Shown piece by piece: positions 1 through 11,574 of a stretch of DNA of 39,609 bases (positions are counted from its first letter, which is position 1; the number at the start of each line of letters is the position of its first letter). Below the pieces are notes generated by a model. It did not search any database, was not told the DNA's origin, and was given only the letters and a program-made list of their open reading frames with translations. Source of the stretch: Helochares maculicollis. Its lineage: Eukaryota > Arthropoda > Insecta > Coleoptera > Hydrophilidae. Location: contig JAWQRO010000407.1 in NCBI GenBank assembly GCA_033557835.1, positions 1 to 39,609 on the forward strand, read 5' to 3'. The position numbers were made by a program, and so were the translations under genes.

Positions 1-1431
1 AAGGGGAACAACTAGTAAGCTCAAAACTCTTGTTTCATGATATATCCTTAATCTATAGTAAAGTACATTACCATTTTTACATGGCTAGTTCAAGGTAAAT
101 AAGCATTTACACAACACGCGCTTTCTGAGCCGCCATGGCCATCATTATGTGAAGGTGTCGCGCAGAGAGCAGAAATGCCCCATTACAATATTTCACTCGC
201 GAAACAGGCCACTTTCAGAATTTAACAACATTATTATGAGAGTGTCTAAAAACTGAAGAACATAAAATGCGAGAGGTTTTAAATGTTCATTTAGTTGGGC
301 GTGTGGGAAAATGAGATGTTCTACCTGCCTTCTCGCAAAAATTAATTCGACGCATCTTCTTTGTAAAAATGTTGGTTATTATTGTGGCAGGGCGAGAGCG
401 CGAAATATACCCACCAGCCTTATATGAATACAAGTTTAGAGAAACTGTTCATCCGACTAGGGAATATAAAAGCTCTTAAATATTAATGAAAATGACAGTA
501 TATTTTTAAGTAAACTCCGCTTTGATATGTGAGTTGGGAACCCCCGACCCCACCCGCGCTCTTTTCCGCACTCGTTCTTACTCTCGCCTTCCCATCGCCC
601 CTTCGCGACCCGATCCCAGTTCGCCTCGGTGTGGCATCGCTTTCGGGATATGTGGAAGTGTTTTCTTTTGAGTTCTCCGCAATGAGACCTTTCTGCCGAT
701 TTGCAAAATGGAATTACAAGTCCTCGTTCCTCTGATGCGGAGCAAAAGTGGAAGCCTGACAACGTTCGACATATGCTGCATTTAGATTACTAGAGCTTTA
801 ATAATTATCTTCATAGTATGCATGCCGGTTTAATTACGAGATCATATGTTCTCAACACACCGAGCGCCCCCTAAAATACGTTAATTAAAATTAGATTATG
901 GGATTCGAGTGTCATATAGAGCTTTTTGCTAGGTTTTGCATATTTAATGTGGGAATGTGTTATCGCGGTCTCTTAAGGTGGTGCGGCGAGATTCGAGAAC
1001 ATCTACCTTTGATTACTTTGCTGATTCGTACGCCTACATAATGAAATTTGAATACTAGTATGAACTTTGATATAACGTCGAGAGTCGACCGAAGAAAATT
1101 GTCAAAATCTAGTAGTAACGTGGTTTCGTTTGACGCGTTTGTATACAAACCTGACTGTTGGTAATCGTATGAGTGTATGAAGAGAGATTACTTTAAAAAC
1201 CAATGTTTTAACGGGTTCAGTTCTGTTCATTATGTCCCTGCCTTACGATTAACATTTAGCAGAAACAAAACTTTGTTTGATCTTACCCCAGCAATTTTAA
1301 TCGATTACATTGTATCAACCTAGCTGTCATGTTATCTTCTAATATCTGCAAATAAAACGTTTTGCCTTCTAGTGGTTTGATTGTTTAAATCAAAACCTAT
1401 ACATTTGACCTAATTAAAAGCGTCAAGAGAG
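1..1431. other. Unannotated AT-rich stretch
   Basis: I see no gene here. Short open frames on both strands between about 457 and 781 overlap one another and resemble no protein I know. The segment 540-620 is richer in C and reads as low-complexity pyrimidine-rich DNA, which is enough to explain the open frames. No transposon motif or clear repeat was found. Confidence 0.6.
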
Positions 1432-1559
1432 TTGTTGAAGAATTTGCCCTATCCTACACTCTATTAAACACATCATCCTAAGCTTCAGCTACTATTTGCT
1501 GTTGTTCTCATAAACATCAGCTGCACTCACCATTTGCTTTTAGTTCCTAAATAGGGTAG

Positions 1560-1890
1560 AGCGTTATTTTTAGATGTTAGGAGCATAGGTTGACGCTCTT
1601 CATTTTCAAGCGAAGCGAGGCAAAGAGATTTGTTTGTAAATGTGGTGATAAGTAATTTGATGATCTTTACCCTCTATTCTCATCATATATATGGCCTGTT
1701 TTCTTAATCGCAAACGCTGCGCCCAGCGTTGTTTCTACAATTTAGGAGCTTACTTGAGGCTGTATTAAAACCGTTTCCTGTATAGATATATTAGAAATAT
1801 ATGTTGACGCTCTTAATTTTCGAGTAAAGCGAGGCAAGGTTTTGTTTATATATGTTAGAGGCTTAAATTGACGTTTGAACATATATGTTT
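1560..1890 (+). repeat. Dispersed repeat R1, clustered degenerate copies
   Basis: Two segments, 1590-1625 and 1804-1839, are close direct copies: both begin TTGACGCTCTT, pass through an ATTTTC core and end in GCGAGGCAA. They lie 214 bp apart. Both follow a TTAGGAGC or TTAGAAATA-like lead, and a third partial copy starts near 1855 (TTAGAGGCTTAAATTGACG). The same signature recurs near 8225, at 31901-31945, and on the other strand near 30950-30992. It does not encode protein in any frame I checked. It may be the remnant of a tandem array or of a non-autonomous element; I cannot tell which. Confidence 0.6.
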
Positions 1891-2236
1891 ATTTGCATTT
1901 TTATGTTTCAATCAAATTAATATGATAAAGAACAGTCGGTCTTAGATTATAAAAATACCGCAGTTGTGTATTTCCATTCTCGATTAGTGCAAATTGGATT
2001 AATACTAAAATCGTTTAGATTTCCAATGGTCTTGTCATGCATTTCAACAACACAGCATTTAAAATTTTGCTCAATAAGTTTTCGGGTTGATAAAAAAAGG
2101 ACGTTGCTGCAAACCTATTTTTTGATTATGTCGGTACACTCTTCATATGAACGTATGTGAAGTTTAATTTCAATCTGTGAATTCATGTTTAGTTTGCAAG
2201 CTTTTTAGTAACTACGTGCCACAGTATTTTTTTATA

Positions 2237-3109
2237 ATGGAAAAAATCAAGCATCGTAAAGCTTTGCTTAAAAGCAAAGAAAGTTTATAAACGAATGATG
2301 ATAGTGTGTAGGACTCTGCGCCTTCAATTAACACAGTAAAAAGATTCTTTGCTGAATTTAAACGTAATCGTATAAGTTTTGAAGATGATCTACGTCAAAG
2401 ACGTCAAAATCAACAACACCAGAAATCGTAGAAGAAATACAGGATGGCGTGCAGGAAAATCGTAAAAACCACATTCAAACGCGACTTTCTCGGCAACATT
2501 TAGAACGTTTTCGAAAAAATAAAGTTGATTTTGGGTATCGATTTAACACTATGGATGAGACTTGGGTCTATCACCTTGATCATGAATCAAAAAAGAGGGT
2601 ATAGAGTAGTGTGGACCTGGTTTTTCGGCTCCTAAACGAGTTCGGGGGTCCAGAAATGGGCCAAGATAGTATTAGCATCAGTTTTTTGGGTTGCGAAAGG
2701 AATTCTGTCTGTAGATTACTTACAAATTAGTAAGAAAATAATATCTAAATATTATTATAACGTATTAAAGCAGCAGAAGAAAAAATCTTGAAAAAACCCG
2801 GTTTGCAGAATAAATAACTCCTCAAGAGAACACACCGTGCCACCAGAACATTTTAACATTAGCAAAAATACATGAGTTAAAGTTCGAATTGTTGGAGCAT
2901 CCACCGTATGCACTAGCGACTTTCATTTGTTTCCAGATCTAAAAAAATACATGTGTGGTAAGCGTTTTTCATCAAATGATGAAGTCATAACAGATGCGGA
3001 AGCGTATTTTGCATCCCTTCCAGATTCTCACTTCAAGGTTGGAATTCATAAATTGTAATAATCTCGTCGGCACAAGTGTATTGATGTTCAGGGAGACTAT
3101 ACTGAATAA
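2237..3109 (+). pseudogene. Mariner transposase relic, near full length (relic 1)
   Basis: This is a decayed transposase of the Tc1/mariner superfamily, mariner (DD34D) type, which in working form cuts and pastes its own element. The ATG at 2237 opens MEKIKHRK, the usual mariner start. Further on are SAPSINTVKRFFAEFKR (helix-turn-helix region) and ISFEDDLRQ near 2380. The first catalytic block reads TMDETWVYH near 2555-2575, the second reads PQENTPCH where the family has H-D-N, and the third reads TSDFHLFPDLKKY near 2915-2950. The end shows FSSNDEVITDAEAYFASLP, then RRHKCIDVQGDYTE and a stop at 3107-3109. Several stops and frameshifts break it, and the second catalytic Asp is Glu. The length fits the roughly 340-residue family. 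Upstream sequence from about 2070 is probably the element's 5' flank, but I could not place the terminal inverted repeats. Confidence 0.9.
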
Positions 3110-4635
3110 TAATTTTTTATTTTGAGGTAATATGTGCATAGTATGTGAATAAGAAATAGGGTAGATTTCAGAGTTTCGTGTCCTCAATATATTTCTGTGC
3201 TCTTAATATAATGGTAGCGTTTAATGTTTCTATTGGTAAAGTTTGACAAACCAATCGTCTAGAAGACCTAATAAAAGATTGATAAAAAAATAGTCCAATT
3301 AAAAATAATCTATTTAGAAAGCGATTGCAAAAATTTACCAACAAAAGATAATAAAATGCAATCAAATATCTGCAATGAAAGAAACGCGAAATAAAATATG
3401 CAGATAAAAAACAGATTTAACTTTTTTATTTTTATTTTAACGTAGTGTCGGTGAGGGAAAAACCGTCAGCAGTAGATTCATAGGTGTCCTAAAAGCTTTC
3501 GAAACCAAAGCTCTTAAAAACGTATAAATTACATGCAGAAAAATCCCTGAAGTTTAAATCTCATATCTGGGCTGAGGTGTCCCGTGCTATATGTTGTGTA
3601 AGTGAATTTGTAATCTGCGAGGGGGCCAAATCCGGTGCGGTGGCGCTGCGGCGGTCGAGTCGGGATAAAGCGGGCATAAAAAGTCCAAAAATGACAGCCA
3701 ATGCATCACGACGGACGTCGTGTTGAAGGTGGATGAAATATATTACATTTAGCTTCCATATAAATAATAATAAATAATAAGTCTACATTGCGTTTCGACG
3801 TACTGGTATTGCCTTGGGGACGAAACGAAGGGGGCCTGGCCGGGATTAAGCCGGAATAAAATATAAAATATTATAGCGCGGGGAAATACTATCATAATAC
3901 GCATATTGTGAATAACTTCGGTACAGAATGGTCGATGGAAGAGTAAAATTCTAAAGCTCTGCGTTCAGTAGCTTTCAGAGAAATTTTACTCTTTCATGAA
4001 GTAGTAACTTTCTTTTTACGGTCAAAAGCGGCGAGGCTACTCTCGCGTTCAAACGTTACGCCGGGTAATTTGAAGAAGGCCCATTGATAAACGGGTCGTG
4101 TGTTATGATTGGGTATCGTCTTGAAGTCAGCGTATTCAGGGTTTTATTTATTTTTGGACGTTTAAGTCAGAATTGTGTAAATTGTATCCTTGTAGGATGA
4201 GGGAGAAAACGAGCGATTTTATAAAATTTCAACTTACGTATATTGAACAACTCATGACGATTTTGGCATTGTAATACATTTACAAGAGGCTAATGGACCG
4301 AAATAATAGAGTGTAAATCATTAACATTTAAAAAACAACTCGTGACTCAATGGACATATCGATATTTTAAGTTGCTTTCAAATATTAATTTAAAAATCGA
4401 TACTACTTAAAGCGTACTATATGTCAAGGCGTAAGAAAACAGCAATATTGTAATTTAAAAAAAATCTGCAAATATTTCAGCAAAAAAAACTTGTTGTCGG
4501 ATATGAAAGCTAGAAAATCAGAAAAAAATGGAAAACAAAGAATTTAAAACATAGAGGGTAAAAGTATAAATTTAATTAACCTGTATTTTTCGACTTATTT
4601 GCAAGAGATTTAATTAAAACGTCCTGTGCCCTGTT
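3110..4635. other. Non-coding stretch with GC-rich blocks
   Basis: No gene is seen. The AT-rich background is interrupted by G-rich patches at about 3620-3690 and 3810-3890. Each patch carries a copy of a 20 bp motif (3662-3681 and 3842-3861; 17 of 20 positions agree). A short TAA/AATAATAA run lies at 3763-3782. The patches could be conserved regulatory DNA, but only comparison with other species would show that. Confidence 0.4.
3662..3861. repeat. Pair of 20 bp imperfect direct repeats
   Basis: The copies lie at 3662-3681 and 3842-3861, 180 bp apart, each preceded by a C. Both have the form GGGAT(A/T)AAGC(G/C)GG(C/A)ATAAAA, with three mismatches in twenty. Both are GC-rich at the front and run into an A-rich tail. 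Function is unknown; paired protein-binding sites are one possibility. Confidence 0.45.
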
Positions 4636-5030
4636 ACCCACAGTTCTCTCATTACGCTCCCACAGTTTCGGTTCTCCAACCCTTTTGGCCTCCAATCTCG
4701 ATCAGTCCACGCCTAACGGCCCTCCACCCCTATTCTGCCCCCTCCTTATCTATTCCCCACTTCTTGCGGTTTTCCACCCTTGTCAGTTTAAATTTTTTCG
4801 GTTCCCTATCTCAATCGGTTCTCCAATTCTTTTGGTTCCTCAACTCATTATCAGTTGCACAACCCTTTTGGGTTCTCGTTTTTTTGATTCCCTGATTCGT
4901 TCGGCATTTCCTTCTCTGGATTCTTTACGTTTTTCGGTTTCGCCCTCTTTTGATTCTCCAGTTCTTTCAATTTTCTGCTCTTTCTATTCTCCAGTTTACG
5001 TTCTTTACCCCTTTCAACATTTCTCTATTT
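4636..5030. repeat. Degenerate pyrimidine-rich minisatellite, about 19-20 bp unit
   Basis: The plus strand is strongly C+T-rich. Words such as GGTTCTCCAA, GATTCTCCAG and TTTCGGTT recur at spacings near 19-20 bp. Open frames of 81 to 137 codons across this region arise because few stops fit such pyrimidine-rich DNA; their Ser/Pro/Phe/Leu-rich translations in overlapping frames are not credible proteins. The units are diverged, so the array looks old. Confidence 0.55.
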
Positions 5031-5651
5031 GCAAATTCAATCTCGGCCTGCAAAGATTTTCTGTGTCGACATATCCTTGTTTGCACTTTATTGCATGACA
5101 TAGCATGGACTAGAATTTGCATTAGATGCGTCAAAATGCTAATCTTAGTTTACAATAAAAGCGTTCATTCGAGTGACACTAGAGCTAAGAAATAAAAAAT
5201 GTATGAAAAGGAATTAAATTTACTATATCCCTATAATCGTTAGTTTGTAAATAAAAAATATTTTAAGAGTAATAATCAAAGAAGTTAAGAAATTGTATTA
5301 TTTCACAAAATGCAACTTTTATACAGAATTTAGAAAATGTCTCAATATTTTAGTAAAATAAAACCAATTTTGATATTATCAGTTAACTTAAGTTTAGTTT
5401 ATTATTTGTAGTTACTGCACAGCAGAGTTGTTTGAAAGTTGTGACATAACTAACTGGACATCCAATCCAAAGATGTGTTGCTGTATTTTCACCAGCTACT
5501 TAGGTATATTGTTCCCTTTAATTCGATACACTGCAGGCAGTCTACTTAAATGAAGTGACCACACAAAGCGAGCGATATATGGATCATTCGGTCTGGGAAA
5601 AATGCAAATAGTGGGCGATATATCGACCATTAGTATGATAAAGGTTAAGGC
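5031..5651. other. Unannotated AT-rich stretch
   Basis: I see no gene, transposon motif or clear repeat here. Confidence 0.55.
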
Positions 5652-5893
5652 AATCCCCGCGTTAAAAAATTTAAAAAAATAGATCCTTGTTTTAAAAGCA
5701 TTCCAGCTTTAAAGGAAAAGGTTCTGCTTTTAAAGAACCCTGGCTTTTAGGAATCCCTGCTTCGAATAAATCCCTGCTTCGAATGAACTCCTGATTTGAA
5801 TGAATCCCTGTTTTGAAAGAATCCCTGCTTTGAAAAATTCCCAGCTTTGATAGGTTCCTAATTTGCTAAAATTCCAGCTTTATCCAGTTCCTG
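5652..5893. repeat. 17 bp tandem repeat array
   Basis: About a dozen degenerate copies of a unit close to ATCCCTGCTTTGAATGA run head to tail. The clearest run is 5752-5893, where seven or more consecutive units keep exact 17 bp spacing (variants ATCCCTGCTTCGAATAA, ACTCCTGATTTGAATGA, ATCCCTGTTTTGAAAGA). The left part, from about 5652, is more diverged, and one unit near 5720 is 19 bp. The array is non-coding because a 17 bp unit shifts the frame at every copy. Confidence 0.85.
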
Positions 5894-7690
5894 TTCTCCT
5901 AATCACATCCCGCCTGGTTGAAGAGAAGCATATGGGGGGTAGCTCTTAGTTTCGACCTGGCAAATAACCGCTTTGTTCAAAGATTTTTTTATGCATAAAC
6001 GAACAAACAGGAGCATTATTTGAAGTTATTCATAGCAACAGTGCCCATAGCTTTCTGCCCGAGAGATATTGTTTTAATTAAGTTGTTTTCCTTAATATCA
6101 AGGTTTTTTACGGAATGCTCGTAATAATTTAAATTTTAATTAACATTAAGTAACGTTAAGACAAAGGGATTGTTTTAGAAAATAAAGCAAAAATCCATTT
6201 TGAGGAGAGTAGCTTGAAGCGCTTACAAACTGTAAGTTCGGAATAAAAGGGACCGATCCTTTGCCTTGCAGGGTCGGTATTGAAGCCGCTTCGTCGAAGC
6301 CGATCTGATGCTCCAGACGGCTTGTGGATTCAGAGAGTATCGATACTTTATTTTTCCAAGATACTTCAAGTATTTGATATCGACACTTAATTATTATGCT
6401 GCTGGGTTTTACCTTACGATGCATTTAACTCATCTTTTTAGGAAAATATATTTGCGTTATATTATTGTCTTATATCGTTTGGTATGTCGTTTTGAAACTT
6501 TAAGCGCGCCGCTAGACAACTCTTGTCGTTAGAATATATTACGATAACAAACTTAAGCTTTAACTGGCGTTTAAATTAATTATATTTATAAAATGTTGAC
6601 GGTGGAGCTCTATATACAGCATTTATTCAACTATTTATTACATTCGTAGGAATTAAATAATTAAATTAAAATAGAGTCTAGAATTTAAGAACTTTTGTTT
6701 TCGATAGACTATTTTACGGGTATATGTTCCTCTTAAGACGGCTTTACACATTTTTCGAAGATGCTGAAAAGTCACTTTGCTAAACGCATGAGCGAGAAAA
6801 GTGAAATTAAATAGGAAGAAAATTAGAAGAAAAAGAAGGATGTAAGTGACAAAAAGAAGACTGTACGTAATAGCATCGCCCGTAAAGTAGCGCTCGTCCA
6901 ACGACGGCGAAATGAAATTTTCACAGCGATTTTCCAGGAAGGTTTTTTTGTCATTTTTATTTCACATGACTGAAGGGAAGACTCGCAGAGCGCAGCACGT
7001 CGAATTTTTTCACTTTGCATCCCTTGTTTTAAATAATTTAATTATTAACATAATTTTGAACGCCTACGGAACTTTCAGCATGCCTTTCGCAATTTTTCGG
7101 CCCCCAGGAATTTTTATTAATATTCATAAGTATATGAAGTAAATCTCTTGGTAAACTCGCGTCCGCGGAATGAAGCCGGGCCGTGAAGGGGGCGTGATGC
7201 GCGGGGAGCACCAGTCACCGAAATCTAATAAAACGAGTTATTTTTATATTGTTTTGTGGTTAGATAGAGCCATCCTTCCGTTAGCCGTCGCCTGGCCTGT
7301 ACGGGGTAAAATTCCGCTTAAATTACCCTGAGACGAATTAAGGGAGGGGAGAGTGGAGCCTTGCTTGGTATGGCCAACAAGGAAAAGTAATCGCCCAGAA
7401 AAAAATACTTTGACCAAAAGAAAATATTTGGTAAAAAAATACATGGAGAACTACAAAATGCTTGGTTTAGCAGAAAACACACAGAACTAGACAAGAACTT
7501 ACTCTGATCGGTATAAGAAAAGAGCATTCGCTCTATATGTATACGAGAAAGTAAAATAATAGAGCTAGCAGCGAAAGAGTTCGGGAAACTACTTTACATA
7601 CGGTTTTAAATTTCAAATGGGACCATATGTATTAGATAAAAGGCGGTGAAGAGAAAATCGCTTTATCAGAATTATAATTTCATATAAGAA
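5894..7690. other. Unannotated stretch
   Basis: No gene was recognised. Short open frames occur on both strands (for example 6146-6424 minus and 6912-7142 plus) but overlap each other and match no family I know. A compact GC-rich patch lies at about 7160-7220. The region otherwise looks like AT-rich intergenic or intronic DNA. Confidence 0.5.
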
Positions 7691-7691
7691 C

Positions 7692-7744
7692 TATGCCGAC
7701 GCTGATGTCGGTGCCGATGCCGACGCCGCCGTCGACGCGACGTC
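7692..7744. repeat. Imperfect GCCGAC/GCCGATG short repeat
   Basis: A run of related hexamers and heptamers (GCCGAC, GCTGAT, GTCGGT, GCCGAT, GCCGAC, GCCGCC, GTCGAC) makes a GC-rich island of about 50 bp in AT-rich surroundings. It includes the palindrome GTCGAC. It is too short and isolated to be called an exon. Confidence 0.6.
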
Positions 7745-8164
7745 ACATTTAACGTGTTGATATAGCGTACGATAATAATCTACTCAAATGATACCTTTGA
7801 GGTTCAGCAGTGATTTGCGCGGGGTTTTCTGAAAACTTTGGAGTTTTGAGGACTAGAGGAAAGTGGGATAGCCATGCCCCATCCCGGTGCCTGTAGTGTG
7901 AGGGGTGAAAATAGACAGGATATACTATGTGTGCCGCCTTGCACCAACAGTTTATTTCCAGATTTTAGCATGAGATAATTTAATGACCATGAAGCAATTT
8001 GTAGAGAGACTGCAACCTTAATCTTTTAGAACCTAGCTTCTTTGATTTGTAATTTTTCGTACTTTGGACTTCATCGAAGCATAAACGTTCCTTTTATAAA
8101 GTTTTGCAATTTTTAATAAAGCAGACCATGTAACGAAAAAATTATAACAATTGTTTCCTAAACG

Positions 8165-8430
8165 TTTCTGGTTATTGGAAACTTAATTATTAAGCGAAGA
8201 AAGGTAAAGCGATATATTTCTACATGTTGACGCTTTATAAAAACCTTTCCCTCTATAATTCTTGGAAAGTAAATTCACAGAGCTCGTCAAAGTATAGTGT
8301 TTTGTTTCTAGACATTAGATTGTCTCTCATAACTATCATACGGCATAGTTTTATAAGTTAAGAGCTTATATTAACTCTCTTTTTATTGTATAGTGAAGCG
8401 AAGCAATATATTTCTAGATATTAAGGGTTA
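8165..8430 (+). repeat. Probable diverged R1 copies
   Basis: Two subsegments share a short word set. The first, around 8190-8235, has AAGCG, ATATATTTCTACATG and TTGACGCTTTA. The second, around 8392-8420, has GAAGCGAAGCAATATATTTC. These words resemble the R1 copies at 1590-1860 (TTGACGCTCTT, AAGCGAGGC). The match is partial, so this is a tentative extension of the family. No coding signal is present. Confidence 0.35.
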
Positions 8431-8694
8431 TTAAGGGTTGCCTTTTGCTGTCTCTTTTTTATAAAAGAGATGATACAAATTTCCTAGTATTTTTTGCTAT
8501 TTATGTGAGTTTATCACAATTTTAGTTTTTCAAATTTAAAGGGTTACGCGGTAATCGCAGCCTTGTTCATTTTTGGTTGTATAGAAAACAGTTTGGCAAG
8601 ACAAGTGGTTCGGAAATTTATGGTTGTGAATACGAGTTTGCGAAGCAAAGCATAGCATTTCAACAAATATTATTACACTATAAAGCAAACTACG

Positions 8695-9275
8695 CCACTA
8701 ACAAGAGAATTGCAGTACTGAGAGTTGAATTACAGCTCTGAGATCTAAATTATAGTACTGAGATATACAACGGAATAGTTAATCTAATTTGATTCGATGC
8801 GATTCTAGTTCTGTCTTACATTTGCTTGTTAGATAAACATTTCTTTTCAATACCTTGGATGCTCTTTATAAACATCGTATTTATAACTTTAGTGTTACAC
8901 CTTTCAGAGCTACAATATCTATTAAAACTATAATTCACCCATCAAAGCTACAATACACTTCTCAGAGTAGAATTCTGGTTATAGTGCTATAATACGTTTT
9001 GAGAAATGAATACGTTTTGCACTACAATCCTTTAGAAGCACTGTAGGGTTAGGAAGAGAAATTTTGTTCTATGACGAAAACCACTAAATGTGTAGTACCG
9101 AAAAACAGGGTTCTATACTAAAAGTGATGCTGAACGTGAAATTCAGAACTAAATTCGAAATGTGGTACTGAAAACTGAAATTCGTAATTGTAAAGTGAGG
9201 TGAAGTGTAAAATGTATTTAGGTAATGGGTGCCAAAGTGTGGTACTAGAGTATAAACTGGTACTAGAAGTAACGT
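8695..9275. repeat. Degenerate minisatellite, about 19-20 bp unit
   Basis: Three adjacent 20 bp units at 8710-8769 are clear: TTGCAGTACTGAGAGTTGAA, TTACAGCTCTGAGATCTAAA and TTATAGTACTGAGATATACA. From about 8908 to 9050 a related but reversed-looking motif recurs at 19-20 bp spacing (AGCTACAATA, ACTATAATTC, AGCTACAATACA, CACTACAATCC). From 9090 to 9270 words such as GTAGTACCGAAAA, GTGGTACTGAAAA and GTGGTACTAGAG continue. The whole looks like one eroded array whose middle part may be inverted. The open frame at 9084-9293 on the minus strand is a by-product. Confidence 0.6.
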
Positions 9276-10350
9276 GCATGATGAGAAGCGCAATATGCCA
9301 TTAAAAAGGTAATCGAGGCGTTGGCCGTCGATAAACGGCGCCAGAGGACGGACGATATCGCCGAGGAAGGAAAGTGAGAGTGGGGATAACTAACTGCAAA
9401 AATAAAACTGAAATAAAATAAAAAGCCTGAGGCAATCAAGAGAGAAAAAGTGAAATGGGCTATCCGACCCTTATTATATATAATTCGATCTACAAGTTAC
9501 TTAGTTGGGGCATTAGTTCGGAGGAAGTATCCCTTAACCTTTACCTTCATACGTATTTATACCATGTCACCGCTAGGAATACGTGTCCTAATTCTTCGTG
9601 CTGTAGATCTCAGCATTAGGATTACTAATCTGGCATAAAATGAAATGAAAGAACTTTTCGGGCGGGTAAAGGATATCTTAATATATTTCAGGAAGTTTCC
9701 TGCGAATTATGTATTTTTCTACTTCTACTTTTTCTTGTCCCCGCCATCCTACGCAGGCAGCAACCTCACGCGCTCGTCTAACTCTCGCTCTGTCTACCCG
9801 CGCTTTTAGAACTCACCCCCATCATCCTTCCACCCGCTCCTGTTAATACACTTTTTCTTTCTTTTGTTTTAGCGCGTTTTTAACACGTGTGGAATTGGAT
9901 TAATGACTTGGGGAAGCTGATGCCTCTTTTCATCTCGTTCTTTATTTGCACCCGAAACAAACATATTCCGTTCTCTTTGTACGATTGTACGTCAAACCAG
10001 AGAAGGAGATGCTTCCTTTTGGCGGTGATACGATACTACCTCGTCTTAGAGATTAACAGCATCAACTTTCTAAAGCGTCAAGGAGTGTCATAATTGCGAG
10101 CTCAGTTATTTCTGTTTCCCCTATCAATACGCGTAAATATGAAATTTCGGGTCCATCAGGGTATTATACCTACATTTGCATATGAATTGTAAGAACAGCA
10201 ATAGTTAATTATATCGCAAAAATATATTGCATCTGTACGCGAGATGTCTTATGTGGTCAATTTCATACCTCAGGTGGTCAACATGAGACATTTTCGGAAT
10301 ATCGGACAATATCGTAATACGCCATCTATTTTAAATTCACCCCCTAATAT
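9276..10350. other. Unannotated stretch with a GC-rich patch
   Basis: A compact GC-rich block lies at about 9310-9375 and a pyrimidine-rich block at about 9740-9840. Two similar 20-21 bp words containing GTGGTCAA occur side by side near 10250-10290. Open frames at 9450-9638 and 9887-10093 resemble nothing I know. No gene is called. Confidence 0.45.
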
Positions 10351-10371
10351 TCTCTCTCTCTCTCTCTCTCT
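10351..10371. repeat. (TC)10 microsatellite
   Basis: An uninterrupted dinucleotide run of ten TC units plus one T. It is a simple repeat, likely polymorphic in length. Confidence 0.95.
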
Positions 10372-11574
10372 GCCGAACCACCCCACACTCATATTTTAAC
10401 TAAATAATATTTTCAGCCTCCAATATTTATTCAGTATTAAGCAAGCGAAAAAACTTGAGCCGCATTAATTTTCCGGTTTGAAATTGATTGATTCTTTCAA
10501 GTTAATAGGTTGTTGCGCATATTGCGTTTATTCTGAAATATATTTAAGGTATAAATTGTGCTCGAGACGTTCTGGTGGGTGCCGGAGATAAATATGGGAG
10601 CTTTTAAGCGCAGTCTGCTACCTGATCAATATTTGATTAATTTTACTGGCCATAGATTCAAATGCACCATGCACAAAGGACGATTATATCCTCCCTCGTT
10701 CGAAGGTGGCGCGCTCATATATTTTAAGACCTATTACCTTTAAACTTGCAGTCTTGGGTACAAAGTATTACTTTATTATGTTTCGAAATGTGTGTGCACA
10801 GGCGTTTTGTAAATTTATATCGCTGGATGGAAAACAAAGGAGCGACTTGCTTTTCCTCGGGTTTTCCTGATGACGGTTTTTCGATGTTTCTTTTCTATTA
10901 GAATGTATTCCCTATTACTAGCAATAAGCTATATAATATTATAAATATATAGTATATATAGGCGAATAATATTTAATCCTTGACAAAGTCACCTTAGGAA
11001 GCGACCAAACTTCTCAATGAGACACTAATTATATATATTTTCGTTTAAAAAGTAAAAAATACGTGAAAGGCCATATCTTAAAAGTATTCCACATTTATTT
11101 ATTCATATATCAAATAAATTATTATTTGATTTTCTTAAACGTTTACCGGTGTTCAAGCAAATTATTAATTTCAATGTGTGAGTTTTGAATAATCTACCCG
11201 TACGCCTAAGGTCAAAAATTTATTTGGGAAACTTTGGCAACGAAACTACATACATTGTATCTTTTGATATTCCACAGTATAATATGAAAAATCAAAATCA
11301 AACAATAGTACTCAGGTGCTCCAACCAAGTTAAATTTTATCAGCTGTTAAAGTGTGCACAAATGTACAACTCGATAGCCTTATATTTTTACTAGTTTATT
11401 TAAAGAAACTGTGAAGGTAAATCGTTACTTTCGAATAGATATTTAGAACTTTGCTATGATCATGCAAAAATGATCAAAACAGTTTCTGGAGTCTTGAAAA
11501 CTGTCAATATTTCTGATGTCTTCATATACTTAACATTTCTACAAATATGAAAAGAGAATTTTAGATGACAGGAG
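10372..11574. other. Unannotated AT-rich stretch
   Basis: No gene is seen. Open frames at 10558-10743 and 11185-11394 have no recognisable motifs. A run of AT-only words lies at 10930-10970. Confidence 0.5.

Noticed and set aside
4626..5195. Overlapping frames of 89, 137 and 81 codons
   Set aside because: Two or three registers are open at once because the region is a pyrimidine-rich repeat with few possible stops; the translations are low-complexity Ser/Pro/Phe/Leu.
5652..5893. Coding tandem repeat
   Set aside because: The 17 bp unit changes register at every copy and stops occur in all frames.
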